From Myxococcales bacterium (GTDB taxonomy: Bacteria > Myxococcota_A > Polyangia > Polyangiales > JADJMO01): a stretch of 64,000 bases of DNA. Positions 19,201-28,636 of this stretch are shown piece after piece. Positions within the stretch are counted from its first letter, which is position 1, and each line of letters begins with the position of its first letter. The notes below the pieces were generated by a model that searched no databases, was not told where the DNA came from, and saw nothing but the letters and a program-made list of their open reading frames with translations. The position numbers and the translations under genes were made by a program. The stretch covers positions 161,297 through 225,296 of the forward strand of contig JADJMO010000023.1 of NCBI GenBank assembly GCA_016709545.1. Direction: 5' to 3'.

Positions 19201-21555
19201 ATGGCGAGCGTGATGGCGATCGTGAGCAAGGCGGTGTTCGAGCAACTCGCGAAGCAGAAGGGCGGCGCCGCGCTCGGGGTGCGGCTCGGCCTCGACCGCT
19301 ACGGCAGCACCCACAAGGCGCTCGCGCCGCTCGGCGAGGGCGGCGCGCTGTTCGCGGTGACGGTGCGTCCACCGAACGAGGCGCTGTGGCTGGTCGCGGT
19401 GCTCGAGCAGCCCAGGCTCGGCGACGACGGGTGGCACGCGGCGGCGAGCACGGTCGCCATCACCGACGTGACCCACCTGAAGGACCAGCTGCGGTTCGCG
19501 AACGGCAAGGGCCTCACCGCGGCGGCGGGGGCGCTCGGGATGTCGTTGCAGACGCCGCGCGCGCTGTCGGCGGAGGACGAAGCGCTCTTGCGTGCCGCCG
19601 CAGGCGCCGCGCCGGGCGAGAAGCCCGCCGCGTCGAAGCCCACGTCGAAGGTCGCGCCGAAGCCGGTCGCGGCGAGGCCTGTGGCGAAGCCCGTCGCGCA
19701 GATCGTGAAACCCGCGTCGCCCGCGCCGCCGCCGTCTCCGGAGCCGACCCCGCCGGCGGTCACCTCGGCCTCGAGCGCAGGCCTCACCGCCCTCGCTGCC
19801 GCGGTGAGCGCCGGCGACGGCGTCGGCGCGCTGCGCGCCGCGCTCGCGTGCTGGCAGGAGCAGCCGTGGCCCGAGCTCGCCGACCTCATCGACGCGATCT
19901 CCGCGCAGATCTCCGGCCCGCCGGCCGAGGACGAGCGCGGCTTCAGCACGCTCGCCAAGAGCAAGGATCCCCTCGTGCTCGCGCAGATGCTCCCGGCGAT
20001 CCGCAGCGTGCCGGTGTCGTTCCTGCCGATGGCGGCCGACGCGCTGAAGACGTTCCCGAAGGACCCGCGGCTCTCGTCCGCGATCGCCGGCTGGGTCCTC
20101 GATCCGCCCACCACCTCGAGCTCGACCTACCCGTTCTGGGTGCGCGTGCTCGACATCCTCACGCGCTCGGGCGACGTGCGGGTGCTCCCGCGGTTGCGAG
20201 AGCGCCTCGCCACCAAGGGTGGGGGGTCGGCGTTCTGGCCCAAGTTCACCACCGCCGTCGGCAAGGCCGCCGACGCGCTCGCGGCCCTGACCGCGAAGGT
20301 GCCGTCGGCGGCCGACGCCGCGCAGATCGCCGAGCTCGCGCGCGCCGTCCCGAAGCTGCGCCGCCTCGAAGAGGCCCCCGCGGCGAAGGCCGAGAAGATC
20401 CCCACGGTCGATGGACCGCCGCTCGTGCAGGCCGCCGCGCACCTCGCCGCGAACCGCATCCCGGCGGCGATCGAGGCGCTCCTCTCCTGCTGGCGCGAGA
20501 CGCGGGTGCCGGCGGTGGCCGACGCGATCGACCGCGCGACGCGGCTCCTGCCCACCTGGGAGAAGCCGCTCGACGCGCTCGACGAGAAGAGCGCGCACGA
20601 GGCGTGGCTCGCGGCGTTCGCCGAGGACCCTGCGCTGCACCTGCCCCAGCTGCTCCAGTACGTGCGGGTCGGAGGCAGCACCGCCGCCACGCGCCACGTG
20701 ACCGAGCTCGCCACGTTGCCCGACGACCCGCGGATGGCCACCCACCTCTCGGCCGTCGCGGCGATGTTCGGCGTGAGCCCCGAGAAGGCCCAGTACTGGC
20801 GCACGCTGTTCGAGATCGTCGCCCGCGCGAAGGACGTGCGCACCTGCGCCCCCCTGCGCACCGACTTCCGCGACTTCGAGAGCACCTACTGGTACCACCA
20901 CAAGCACGGCCGGCGCATCGTCGGGCCGTTCGCGTTCGACCCCGCCGCGGCGTTCGCGAAGTGGCCGCTCGCGCTCGACGCGGCCACGCAGCCGCAGTTC
21001 GAGCAGGTGCTCGCCCGGCTGTCCGAGGCCGAGGCGCGCGCCGACCAGACCGAACGCAAGCTCCTCGCCGAGATCGCCGGATCGTGGTCGGACAACGGGC
21101 CGCGCCTCGTCTACGCCGACTGGCTGAGCGATCGCGGCCACCCGCGCGGCGAGCTGATCGTGCTGGCGTGCAAGAAGCAGCGCACCAAGGCCGAGGAGCA
21201 GCGGCTCACGACGCTGCGCGCGGCGCCCTACCTGATGGGCGCGCTGTCGGACTTCGTCGCGCGCAACGCCGCGCTCGATCGGGGCCTCCTCGGCGAGCTC
21301 GATCTCGGCGACGTCGGTGCGTTCACCTTCCGCGCGCTGCGCGGGCACCCTCTGCTCGCGGTGGTCTCCTCGATCGCCTTCCGCTCCAGCCAGGACGGGG
21401 GCGACCCGGCCGACCTCGCGAAGGTGATCCTGGACCCAGCGCTCGGTCGACTCGAGACGTTGACCCAGCTCTCCGCGACACTCCTCGACGCGGTGGCGCC
21501 ACTCGTCGCAGACCGCTTCGAGCGCAGGGGTACGAAGCTCGTGCGCCGCGCGTAG
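19201..21555 (+). CDS. Large TIGR02996-domain protein
   Basis: The protein has 784 residues in three parts: a globular N-terminal domain of about 130 residues, a Pro/Ala/Lys-rich linker (about 140-190), and a long helical region. Near residues 620-660 lies the element NGPRLVYADWLSDRGHPRGELI, which matches the TIGR02996 repeat-companion domain found in Myxococcota and Gemmata proteins. The function of that domain is unknown. No signal or membrane segment is seen, so it is probably cytoplasmic. Two starts are possible (ATG at 19201 and 19213). It is divergent from the hydrolase operon. Confidence 0.75.
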   Translation: MASVMAIVSKAVFEQLAKQKGGAALGVRLGLDRYGSTHKALAPLGEGGALFAVTVRPPNEALWLVAVLEQPRLGDDGWHAAASTVAITDVTHLKDQLRFANGKGLTAAAGALGMSLQTPRALSAEDEALLRAAAGAAPGEKPAASKPTSKVAPKPVAARPVAKPVAQIVKPASPAPPPSPEPTPPAVTSASSAGLTALAAAVSAGDGVGALRAALACWQEQPWPELADLIDAISAQISGPPAEDERGFSTLAKSKDPLVLAQMLPAIRSVPVSFLPMAADALKTFPKDPRLSSAIAGWVLDPPTTSSSTYPFWVRVLDILTRSGDVRVLPRLRERLATKGGGSAFWPKFTTAVGKAADALAALTAKVPSAADAAQIAELARAVPKLRRLEEAPAAKAEKIPTVDGPPLVQAAAHLAANRIPAAIEALLSCWRETRVPAVADAIDRATRLLPTWEKPLDALDEKSAHEAWLAAFAEDPALHLPQLLQYVRVGGSTAATRHVTELATLPDDPRMATHLSAVAAMFGVSPEKAQYWRTLFEIVARAKDVRTCAPLRTDFRDFESTYWYHHKHGRRIVGPFAFDPAAAFAKWPLALDAATQPQFEQVLARLSEAEARADQTERKLLAEIAGSWSDNGPRLVYADWLSDRGHPRGELIVLACKKQRTKAEEQRLTTLRAAPYLMGALSDFVARNAALDRGLLGELDLGDVGAFTFRALRGHPLLAVVSSIAFRSSQDGGDPADLAKVILDPALGRLETLTQLSATLLDAVAPLVADRFERRGTKLVRRA

Positions 21556-21597
21556 CCGCCGGTTTCCCTCGGTCGCCGTTTCGCGTCACGATGAGGC

Positions 21598-22716
21598 ATG
21601 GCCACTCGCCCCTGCCTCGTCCTCGTCTTGTGCGTCGGGTGCTCGAGCGAGGCGGCGAGTCCGGACCCCGCGCTGGACGCCGCCGTCGACACCGCGACCA
21701 CGGCCGACGCCCCCGACACAGCGGTCGACAGCGGGATGTTCGACACGGCGGTCCCCGATGGCGCGGACAGCGGGCTCGACGCGCCGGTGGACGCGCCCCC
21801 GCCGCTCCTCTCCGCCAAGTACCCGGGCGACCTCGGCATCGACAAGGATCCGGCGGTGCTCTGGGTCGAGGACTTCGAGGAGGGGTCGGTCGCCGCCGTG
21901 CGTGGACGCTACGAGGACTCCAAGAACGCCGCCGGCATGGCGCTCGTCGCGGACGTCCCCGCGAAGAGCTTGGGCAAGGCGTCGATGCGGTTCACCGCGG
22001 GGGGTGGAGGGCCGAGCGCCACGGATCTGTACAAGAAGCTCCCCAATCAAACGGAGCTCTTCGTCCGCTACTACGTGAAATACCAGAAGGGCATCCAGTG
22101 GCACCACACGGGCCTGTGGATCGGTGGCTACGATCCGCCGACCAGCTGGCCGAACCCACAGGCCGGCCTGAGGCCGAACGGCGACGACCGCTTCGCGATC
22201 GCGTTCGAACCGGTGGGCGCCACCGGCGCCGCCGATCCGCGGCTCGACTTCTACGCCTACTGGATGACGATGCACTCGTGGAAGGACGTCCCGACCGGCA
22301 GCGACGCCTACTACGGCAACACCGTGGTGCACCGCGCCAGTCTCCGCGCGAAGGACGACGCCTGGTCCTGCGTGGAGATGCACGTGAAGGTCAACCCGGA
22401 CCCGGCGTCGAAGGCCGGCGCCCAGCTCGGGCTGTGGGTGGACGACGTGTCGATCGCGCAGTTCGACGACGCGGCGCCGCTCGGATACTGGGTGAAGGAC
22501 AAGTTCTGCTCGACCACCGCGGACGCGCCGTCGTGCACCTCGTACCCGCCGCCCGCGGGCACGACGATGGTCCCGCTCGACCTGCAGCTGCGCAAGACCG
22601 CGACGCTCCAGCTGAACCACTTCTGGCCGCAGAACTACGTGACCGCGGGGCCGGCAGGCAACGTGTACTTCGACCACATGGTCGTTGCGCGAACCCGCGT
22701 CGGCTGCCTGCGCTGA
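21598..22716 (+). CDS. Lipoprotein with lectin/polysaccharide-lyase-like domain
   Basis: The protein has 372 residues with a short lipoprotein signal (LVLCVGC, Cys at about 15) and an Asp/Thr/Ala linker typical of myxobacterial surface lipoproteins. The rest (from about residue 75) is rich in beta strands and aromatic residues (VRYYVKYQKGIQWHHTGLWIGG, LGLWVDDVSIAQF, YVTAGPAGNVYFDHMVVAR). It ends in a strand resembling concanavalin-A-like folds of alginate or heparin lyases. I infer a glycan-binding or lyase role with low certainty, because no catalytic set could be confirmed by eye. Confidence 0.55.
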   Translation: MATRPCLVLVLCVGCSSEAASPDPALDAAVDTATTADAPDTAVDSGMFDTAVPDGADSGLDAPVDAPPPLLSAKYPGDLGIDKDPAVLWVEDFEEGSVAAVRGRYEDSKNAAGMALVADVPAKSLGKASMRFTAGGGGPSATDLYKKLPNQTELFVRYYVKYQKGIQWHHTGLWIGGYDPPTSWPNPQAGLRPNGDDRFAIAFEPVGATGAADPRLDFYAYWMTMHSWKDVPTGSDAYYGNTVVHRASLRAKDDAWSCVEMHVKVNPDPASKAGAQLGLWVDDVSIAQFDDAAPLGYWVKDKFCSTTADAPSCTSYPPPAGTTMVPLDLQLRKTATLQLNHFWPQNYVTAGPAGNVYFDHMVVARTRVGCLR

Positions 22717-22720
22717 GGTC

Positions 22721-24658
22721 CTACGGGTCGTCGACCCGCACGTAGCGGGCGTGGCTCCCCGAGCCCTGCTTGCGCCAGCGCCCCGGGGGCAGCACGCGCT
22801 TGAGCGCGGCCACGTTCACCCGGAAGTCCTCGAACACGACGCACGTGAGCGCGCGCAGGTTCGCGGTCTCCTCCGGGAAGGCCTCCACCTTCGTGGAGCG
22901 GACGTCGAGAAAGGTGAGATGGGTGAGCCCGGCGAGCTCGGGAGGCAGCGCCTCGAGCGAGGTGTAGTGCAGCGTCAGCGACCGGATCGGCGTGCGCGCG
23001 AGCGCGCGGAAGGTCCCCGCGTCGATCCTCGCGCGGACCCAAGTGAGATCGAGCCGCTGCAGGGAGCGCAGCTCACCGAGGGCGGAGAGGTCGTCGACCT
23101 CCGCCGACGCGAGGTCGAGCTCCTCGAGCGCAGGGAGGGCCTCGAGCCCCGCGAGGGAAGCCAGCTGGACCTTGTGGAGGACGAGCTTCTTCAGGCGCGG
23201 CAAGCGATCGAGACCGCGCGGCAGCACGGGGAAGGGTGCCCGCGCGAGGGACAGCTCGGCGAGCGGGAGCGACAGACACGCCCGCGGGAACTCGGCGAAG
23301 GGGTTCTCGGCGAGGCTCAGGTCCTCGAGGGCCTCGAGCGCGCCGATCTCGTCGGGCAGGGTGGTGAGCGCGTTGCCGCCGAGACCGAGGAACGTGAGCG
23401 CTCGGAGCCGACCGATGGCCTTCGGCAGCGCCGCCAGCCCCCAGTTCGGAAGCGACAGCGAGCGCAGGCGGGTCGCGGTCGCGAGGCGGACGAAGGCGTC
23501 CTCCAGGTCGAACGCGGGCGCCTTGTGGATTTGAAGCCGCTCGAGGCGACGGAGCGCCCCGAAGGCCGGGGCGGGCTCGGCGAGCGAGGGCACCCGGAGC
23601 TCGAGCCGGATCGGGTCACCGAGGTCGGTCGGCAGCGCGCGATCGTAGGGGCGATCGACGACGAGCTCGTCGACGTGGGTCACCTCGGGCGGCGCGAGCA
23701 CCACCTGCGCGAGCAGCTCGGGGCGGAGCGTGCACTCGCGCAGGCGCAGCGCGCCGAAGCTCGCGGGGAGGGAGACGAGGCCGCTGTCCCCCGCGTGGAA
23801 GCTCCGGAGGCCGGAGAGGTCCCCGAACGAAGCGGGGAGCTCCTTCAGCTCCTTGCAGTAGCTGAGGTCGAGGGTCTCGAGGTTCGTGAGCTCGCCGAAC
23901 CGCGCAGGCAGCCGCGGGAACGGGCTTCCGAACAGGTCGAGCGACCGCAGCTCGCGGAGATCGCACAGCGAGTCGGGGAGCTCCTTCACGCAGTGACCGC
24001 GGAGGTGGAGCGCGCGGAGCGAGCAGAGGCGGCCGACGTCGGCCGGTAACGCGGTCACCCGCTTGCGCTTCTGGATGGGCGACGCCACCGAGAAGACCTC
24101 GAGCGCGGACAGCCGCACGAGGGTCGCAGGGATCCGCGAGAACGGCCCGTCGATGACGATCTCGCGGAGCTGCCCGAGCTTCTCGACCGAGTCCGGCAGC
24201 TCGATCGCGCCCTCCTTGTAGTAGCTCTGGAGCCGCAGGACGCGCAGGCCGGAGAGCTTCGCGAGGTGGGCGAACAGCGCGTCGAGGTCGACGGAGGCCG
24301 CGCCGGCGACGACGATCGAGAGGAGCCCCTGCAGGCCCGCGAACGACGGCGGGAGTCGGTTTGCGACGTCGGCGCCGAGGTGGAGCTCGGTCAGCGCGGG
24401 CAGCTGCGCGGCGCGCTCGAACAGGTCGTCGAGGGGCGCGACGGGCAGGCTGGAGAGAGAGAGCGTCTGCAGCGCGCCGAGCTTCTCGAGCCCCACGACG
24501 CCCCGCAGGTGCGGGAGATCGTAGAGCCGCAGCGCCTCGAGCGCGGTCGCCTCGGCGAGAGCATCCGGCAGCGCGGTGAGCGCCGAGTTCGCGAGGCGGA
24601 CCTCGTGGCTCGTAGGGGTGATGACCGGGAGAGTGCTCGCGTAGTTCCCCTTCGCCAT
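22721..24658 (-). CDS. Leucine-rich-repeat protein
   Basis: The 645-residue protein is built almost entirely of leucine-rich repeats with the 23-residue consensus LxxLxxLxLxxNxLxxLP, for example LTFLGLGGNALTTLPDEIGALEALEDL. Repeats run from about residue 15 to 620. The pattern is the plant/bacterial 'LPxxIGxLxxL' type used for protein binding. There is no signal peptide or membrane helix, so it is likely cytoplasmic. It ends with a basic stretch. Its stop lies four bases from that of the convergent lyase-like gene. The partner is unknown. Confidence 0.85.
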   Translation of the reverse strand: MAKGNYASTLPVITPTSHEVRLANSALTALPDALAEATALEALRLYDLPHLRGVVGLEKLGALQTLSLSSLPVAPLDDLFERAAQLPALTELHLGADVANRLPPSFAGLQGLLSIVVAGAASVDLDALFAHLAKLSGLRVLRLQSYYKEGAIELPDSVEKLGQLREIVIDGPFSRIPATLVRLSALEVFSVASPIQKRKRVTALPADVGRLCSLRALHLRGHCVKELPDSLCDLRELRSLDLFGSPFPRLPARFGELTNLETLDLSYCKELKELPASFGDLSGLRSFHAGDSGLVSLPASFGALRLRECTLRPELLAQVVLAPPEVTHVDELVVDRPYDRALPTDLGDPIRLELRVPSLAEPAPAFGALRRLERLQIHKAPAFDLEDAFVRLATATRLRSLSLPNWGLAALPKAIGRLRALTFLGLGGNALTTLPDEIGALEALEDLSLAENPFAEFPRACLSLPLAELSLARAPFPVLPRGLDRLPRLKKLVLHKVQLASLAGLEALPALEELDLASAEVDDLSALGELRSLQRLDLTWVRARIDAGTFRALARTPIRSLTLHYTSLEALPPELAGLTHLTFLDVRSTKVEAFPEETANLRALTCVVFEDFRVNVAALKRVLPPGRWRKQGSGSHARYVRVDDP

Positions 24659-24715
24659 CGCGCCTCCAGCCTAGCGTGGGAGACATTCGCTCGTGGCCCG
24701 ACGTAGACTGCTCGG

Positions 24716-25234
24716 GTGCGCTGGGCCCTCGTGTTCCTGCCTCTCTTCGGGTGCGCGACGCACCTGTCGCTGACGGCAGCGCCCACGGTGGACGGCACGG
24801 GGCACCTCGGGACCGAGGGGCGGCTCGAGGGCGCGGCCGCGGTCGGCACCCCGACGATGCGCTTCTACACGAGCCTCGCGGCCGGCTATGGATACCTCGG
24901 CGCGCTGCACAGCGGCTACCTGACGTCGGCGGTCGAGGCCGGCGTCGAGGGCGGGACGGAGTGGAGCTGGTCGGCAGGCGGCTTCGGTGGACCGCGCTAC
25001 GTCGCCGCTCCTGGCTTCACGGCGTTCGGTGGCGGGATCGCGGGGCAGCTGCTCTACCGGGTCGCCTCGACGCACACCGAGCACGGTGCCTACCGCGTCG
25101 GCGCGCGCCTCTCGCTCGAGGGGCTCTACGGCGACCGGGTGGAGAGCGCGCTCGATCGGCCGGGGCTCGTGGTCGTGCAGCTCGGCTTCGTGCTGCGGTG
25201 GACCACGTTCGACACGACCGGCGCGCACTTCTGA
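24716..25234 (+). CDS. Small lipoprotein with beta-barrel-like repeats
   Basis: The 172-residue protein starts at a GTG and has a very short lipoprotein signal (MRWALVFLPLFGC). The remainder has alternating Gly and aromatic residues in strands (LAAGYGYLGALHSGYL, VVVQLGFVLRW), suggesting a small membrane-associated beta structure. No family was recognised. It is divergent from the LRR gene, 57 bases away, and the 227-bp palindromic element lies immediately downstream. Confidence 0.5.
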   Translation: MRWALVFLPLFGCATHLSLTAAPTVDGTGHLGTEGRLEGAAAVGTPTMRFYTSLAAGYGYLGALHSGYLTSAVEAGVEGGTEWSWSAGGFGGPRYVAAPGFTAFGGGIAGQLLYRVASTHTEHGAYRVGARLSLEGLYGDRVESALDRPGLVVVQLGFVLRWTTFDTTGAHF

Positions 25235-25239
25235 AGGCC

Positions 25240-25466
25240 TGTCGATAGATGCCCCCGGGCTGAAGCCCCGGGGCACCGACAACACCGCAAGCCCGGGGCC
25301 TTTCACCCCGGGCTTCACGTCCCAAATCACTGGCTGGACGTCGCGCTGCAACGGACCGCAGAAGGGAGTTCAGCCCGTCCAGCGTGACGTCGAGCCCGGG
25401 GTCGATGCCCCGGGCTTCAGCGGCCGTCGGTGCCCCGGGCTTTCAGCCCGGGGGCATTCTTCGACA
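25240..25466. repeat. 227-bp nested inverted repeat (REP/MITE-like)
   Basis: Four hairpin-forming units with the core CCCGGGCTGAAGCCC or its relatives lie at about 25249-25280, 25289-25321, 25386-25420 and 25426-25457. The outer two are inverted copies of each other with about one difference over 32 bases, and the match extends to TGTCGA at both outer ends. The inner two are also inverted copies, and the centre carries GCTGGACG and CGTCCAGC. The whole block can therefore fold as one long imperfect palindrome. It fills the intergenic space between 25235 and 25564. Confidence 0.8.
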
Positions 25467-25564
25467 CGCCTTGATTCGAGGCGGGTGAGCAGGTGGGATG
25501 AACGGGTGGGTGCGCGACCGGCCTACATCGCGCAGCCACGCCGTGGCGATAGACTGCCACGACG

Positions 25565-27400
25565 ATGCAACGCCCCCGCCTCACGCTGGCCATGTCCCTC
25601 GGCGCGCTCGCTCTCTCCTTGAACGCGATGCCCGCGTGCTCCGCCGGGGGCGACAAGGACGCGACGACCAAGCCGCCGGGCGACGGCGGCATCGGCGTCG
25701 ACGCCGCGCTGTGCGGCTACTGCATCGACCGCTTCTACACGCCGTGCGCGTCGCCCGGCGTACCCGGCACCGCGGTCGAGTGTCCCGAGGGCAAGGTGTG
25801 CATCCCGCAGAAGGGCTGCGGCGACTGCCAGCCCGGCGTCGACGTGTGCGTCGGCAACGAGATCCACGGCTGCACCGAGGGCGGCACGGTCGGCGACAAG
25901 GTCAAGGACTGCGACCCCGGCAAGGGCGAGCGCTGCAGCGCCGGCGTCTGCAAGACCGCGTGCGAGGCGGTGGCCGACTCGCCGAGCAACGTCGGCTGCG
26001 AGTTCTGGGCGGCCGACCTCGACAACCTCAAGAACTTCATCGACGACGCGGCCAACAAGCCGTGGGGCCTCGTGCTCTCCAACGCCGGCGAGACCACGGC
26101 CAAGGTCACCATCGAGCGCAACGACGCGCCGCCCGGGTCGCCGCCGAAGCTCACCGTCGTGCAGACCCTCACCATCGCGAAGGACGAGCTCAAGACCGTG
26201 CTCCTGCCGTCGCGCGAGGTGGACGGGTCGGTGCTCGGCAACAACGAGGGGCCGGGCACGTTCCTGTCGGCCAACGCCCTGCGCGTCACCTCCGACATCC
26301 CGCTCGTCGTCTACCAGTTCAACGCCTTCGAGCCGACCTTCAGCAACGACGCGTCGCTGCTCCTCCCGCGCAACGGGCTCGGCAAGATCCACCGCGTGCT
26401 CGGCTACCCCACCTCGAAGCCGGTGAAGATCCCCGGCTTCGACATCCTCGACCACGCCTTCGTCACCATCATCGGCACCACGGCCAACACCAAGGTGAAG
26501 GTCACGCTGGGCCAGGCCATCGTCGCCGGCGGTCCGGTCAAGACCCCCAAGAAGAAGGGCGAGATCGTCGAGGTCACCCTGCAGCCGTTCGACGTGCTGA
26601 ACCTCGAGTCCGACGGCATGCCCGGCGACATGACCGGCACCATCGTGGAGGCGGACGGCCCCATCGCGGTGTTCAGCGGCACCGAGGGGAGCACCGCGCC
26701 CGTCGGCGACACGGTGCCCAAGCCGCCGGGCTCGACCGGCTCCAAGTGCTGCGTCGATCACCTCGAGGAGCAGGTGTTCCCCGTCACCGCGATGGGCAAG
26801 AAGTTCGTCATCACGCGGAGCCCGATCCGCTCGACCACGAGCTACCGCGAGCCCGACATCCTGCGCTTCCTCGGCGTCGCCGAGACCGCCACCGTCACCA
26901 CCACCCTGCCGCCGCCCTTCGACAAGTTCACCATCGCGCCGGGCGAGATGAAGGAGACGTGGACCGACAAGGACATCATCGTCGAGTCGACGGCGCCGGT
27001 CGCGATCGGTCAGATCCTCGTGAGCCAGGAGTACGTCGACGGCGGGTACTCCGGCGACCCTTCGCTCACCATCTTCCCTGCCGTCGAGCAGTACCGGCAG
27101 AACTACCTGTTCCTCGTGCCGCCCAAGTGGAACAAGAACTACGTCGTCCTCTCGGCGCCGGTCGGCGCGGAGATCAAGATCGACGGCGTCGTCCCCACCG
27201 ACTGCGTCGTCGCCGCCGCGGGCAAGCTCGGCGCGGTCGACTACGAGGCCCGCCGCTGCCCGGTGAAGGACGGCGTCCGCCGCGTCGTCGGCGACAAGCC
27301 CTTCGGCGTCACCGCCTACGGCTACGGCCCCGCGGGCAGCTACGCCTTCACGGGCGGCGCCGACGTGAAGCCCATCTACACCCCCGCCCCCGCTGAAGTG
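25565..27400 (+). CDS. IgGFc-binding-domain surface protein, 3' end lost in G tract
   Basis: About 610 residues are readable. A signal with a Cys near residue 25 (AMPACSAGG) leads into a short Cys-rich stretch (about residues 45-130) and then a long domain matching the IgGFc-binding family: FWAADLDN, LPSREVDGS, VYQFNAFEP, SNDASLLLP, and C-terminal FLVPPKWNKNYV followed by VTAYGYGPAGSYAFTGGA. These proteins are exported and are thought to bind other proteins or mediate adhesion; in bacteria the ligand is unknown. The family normally ends a few residues after the last motif. Here the frame runs into an artificial-looking G tract without its stop, so the end given is approximate. Confidence 0.8.
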
Positions 27401-27403
27401 ATT

Positions 27404-27780
<377 letters not shown>

Positions 27781-27785
27781 CACGT

Positions 27786-28565
27786 TCAGTACTTCGGCGG
27801 CAGCTCGCAGGAGATGCCGAACAGGAAGCCACCCTCGAGCCGCCGCGGCGCGCCGTCGAGCGGAAACGAGACCTGGACGAACGGCGCCGCGTCGAGCGCG
27901 AGGATGCCCTTGCCGATCAGGTACTGGAACCGCGCGAGGTGCCGCAGGTAGACCTCGGCGTGGTAGCGCCCACCGATCTCCTTCGGGTTCACGATCACGA
28001 GCCCGGCCTCGGGCAGGAGCGCGCCGACGAGCGAGGGAAACATGAAGGGCCAGTCCTTGCGCCGCACCTGGCTGAGCGGCGCGAGCGAGATCGTCGTCGT
28101 GATGCCGGAGCGGGTGCGGTAGCTCGAGAGCAGCCGCGTCTCGATCCCCCACTCGTTGCCCACCGCGGCGCTCTTCGCGAGCACACCGTCGCGGTCGTAC
28201 GGCTTGCGGTACCGCGCCGAATACGTGAGGCCGTAGAACCCGAGCGTGACGTGCTGATCGCTGATGGTGACCGGCAGGATCCACCCGAGCTCGTGGGCGA
28301 ACCGCGCCTTCGGCTCGCCGTACGCGTGATCCGCCGGCAGGAACCGCGGCAGCGGCGGAGGCGGCGGCGGCGGAGCGACGTGAGGGGGCGGGGGCGGGTA
28401 GTTGGCGTTGCCGTTGCCGTTGCCGTTCTGGTTGCCGTTGCCGTTCTGGTTGCCGTTGCCGTTCTGGTTGCCATTGCCGTTCTGGTTGCCGTCCGGCCTC
28501 TTCGGCGCGGCCGAGGCGACGGAGGCACTGAGCAAGAACGCAAGCAAGACGGCGGAACGATGCAT
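27786..28565 (-). CDS. Secreted protein with Asn-Gly repeats and proline-rich linker
   Basis: The 259-residue protein has a Sec signal ending in ASAA, then perfect GNQNGN repeats (residues about 25-53), a Pro-rich linker (about 56-75), and a C-terminal domain of about 180 residues with aromatic strands (LGFYGLTYSARYRKPY, GGFLFGISCELPPKY) that looks like an outer-membrane or envelope domain. The family was not recognised. The low-complexity N-terminal half may act as a flexible spacer. It faces the IgGFc-domain gene across the G tract. Confidence 0.65.
   Translation of the reverse strand: MHRSAVLLAFLLSASVASAAPKRPDGNQNGNGNQNGNGNQNGNGNQNGNGNGNANYPPPPPHVAPPPPPPPLPRFLPADHAYGEPKARFAHELGWILPVTISDQHVTLGFYGLTYSARYRKPYDRDGVLAKSAAVGNEWGIETRLLSSYRTRSGITTTISLAPLSQVRRKDWPFMFPSLVGALLPEAGLVIVNPKEIGGRYHAEVYLRHLARFQYLIGKGILALDAAPFVQVSFPLDGAPRRLEGGFLFGISCELPPKY
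28413..28484. repeat. 18-bp tandem repeat, four copies, inside a coding sequence
   Basis: The unit GTTGCCGTTGCCGTTCTG occurs four times in a row (the last with one change), flanked by partial copies from 28401 to 28490. It encodes the Gly-Asn/Gln repeats of the secreted protein on the minus strand. Copy number is likely to vary between strains because the unit length is a multiple of three. Confidence 0.85.
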
Positions 28566-28636
28566 GTCGAACGTCTGGTCAACGCCAGGGGCTCCCGGGA
28601 CTTACACCGCACCCGTCGCCCTGCCGCCCGCTGCGT

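Noticed and set aside
25240..25466. Possible intrinsic terminator cluster only
   Set aside because: The outer and inner units are inverted copies of each other over more than 30 bases, which is more than terminators require and points to a repeat element.
28401..28490. Possible CRISPR array
   Set aside because: The units are contiguous, without spacers, and in frame with a coding sequence.
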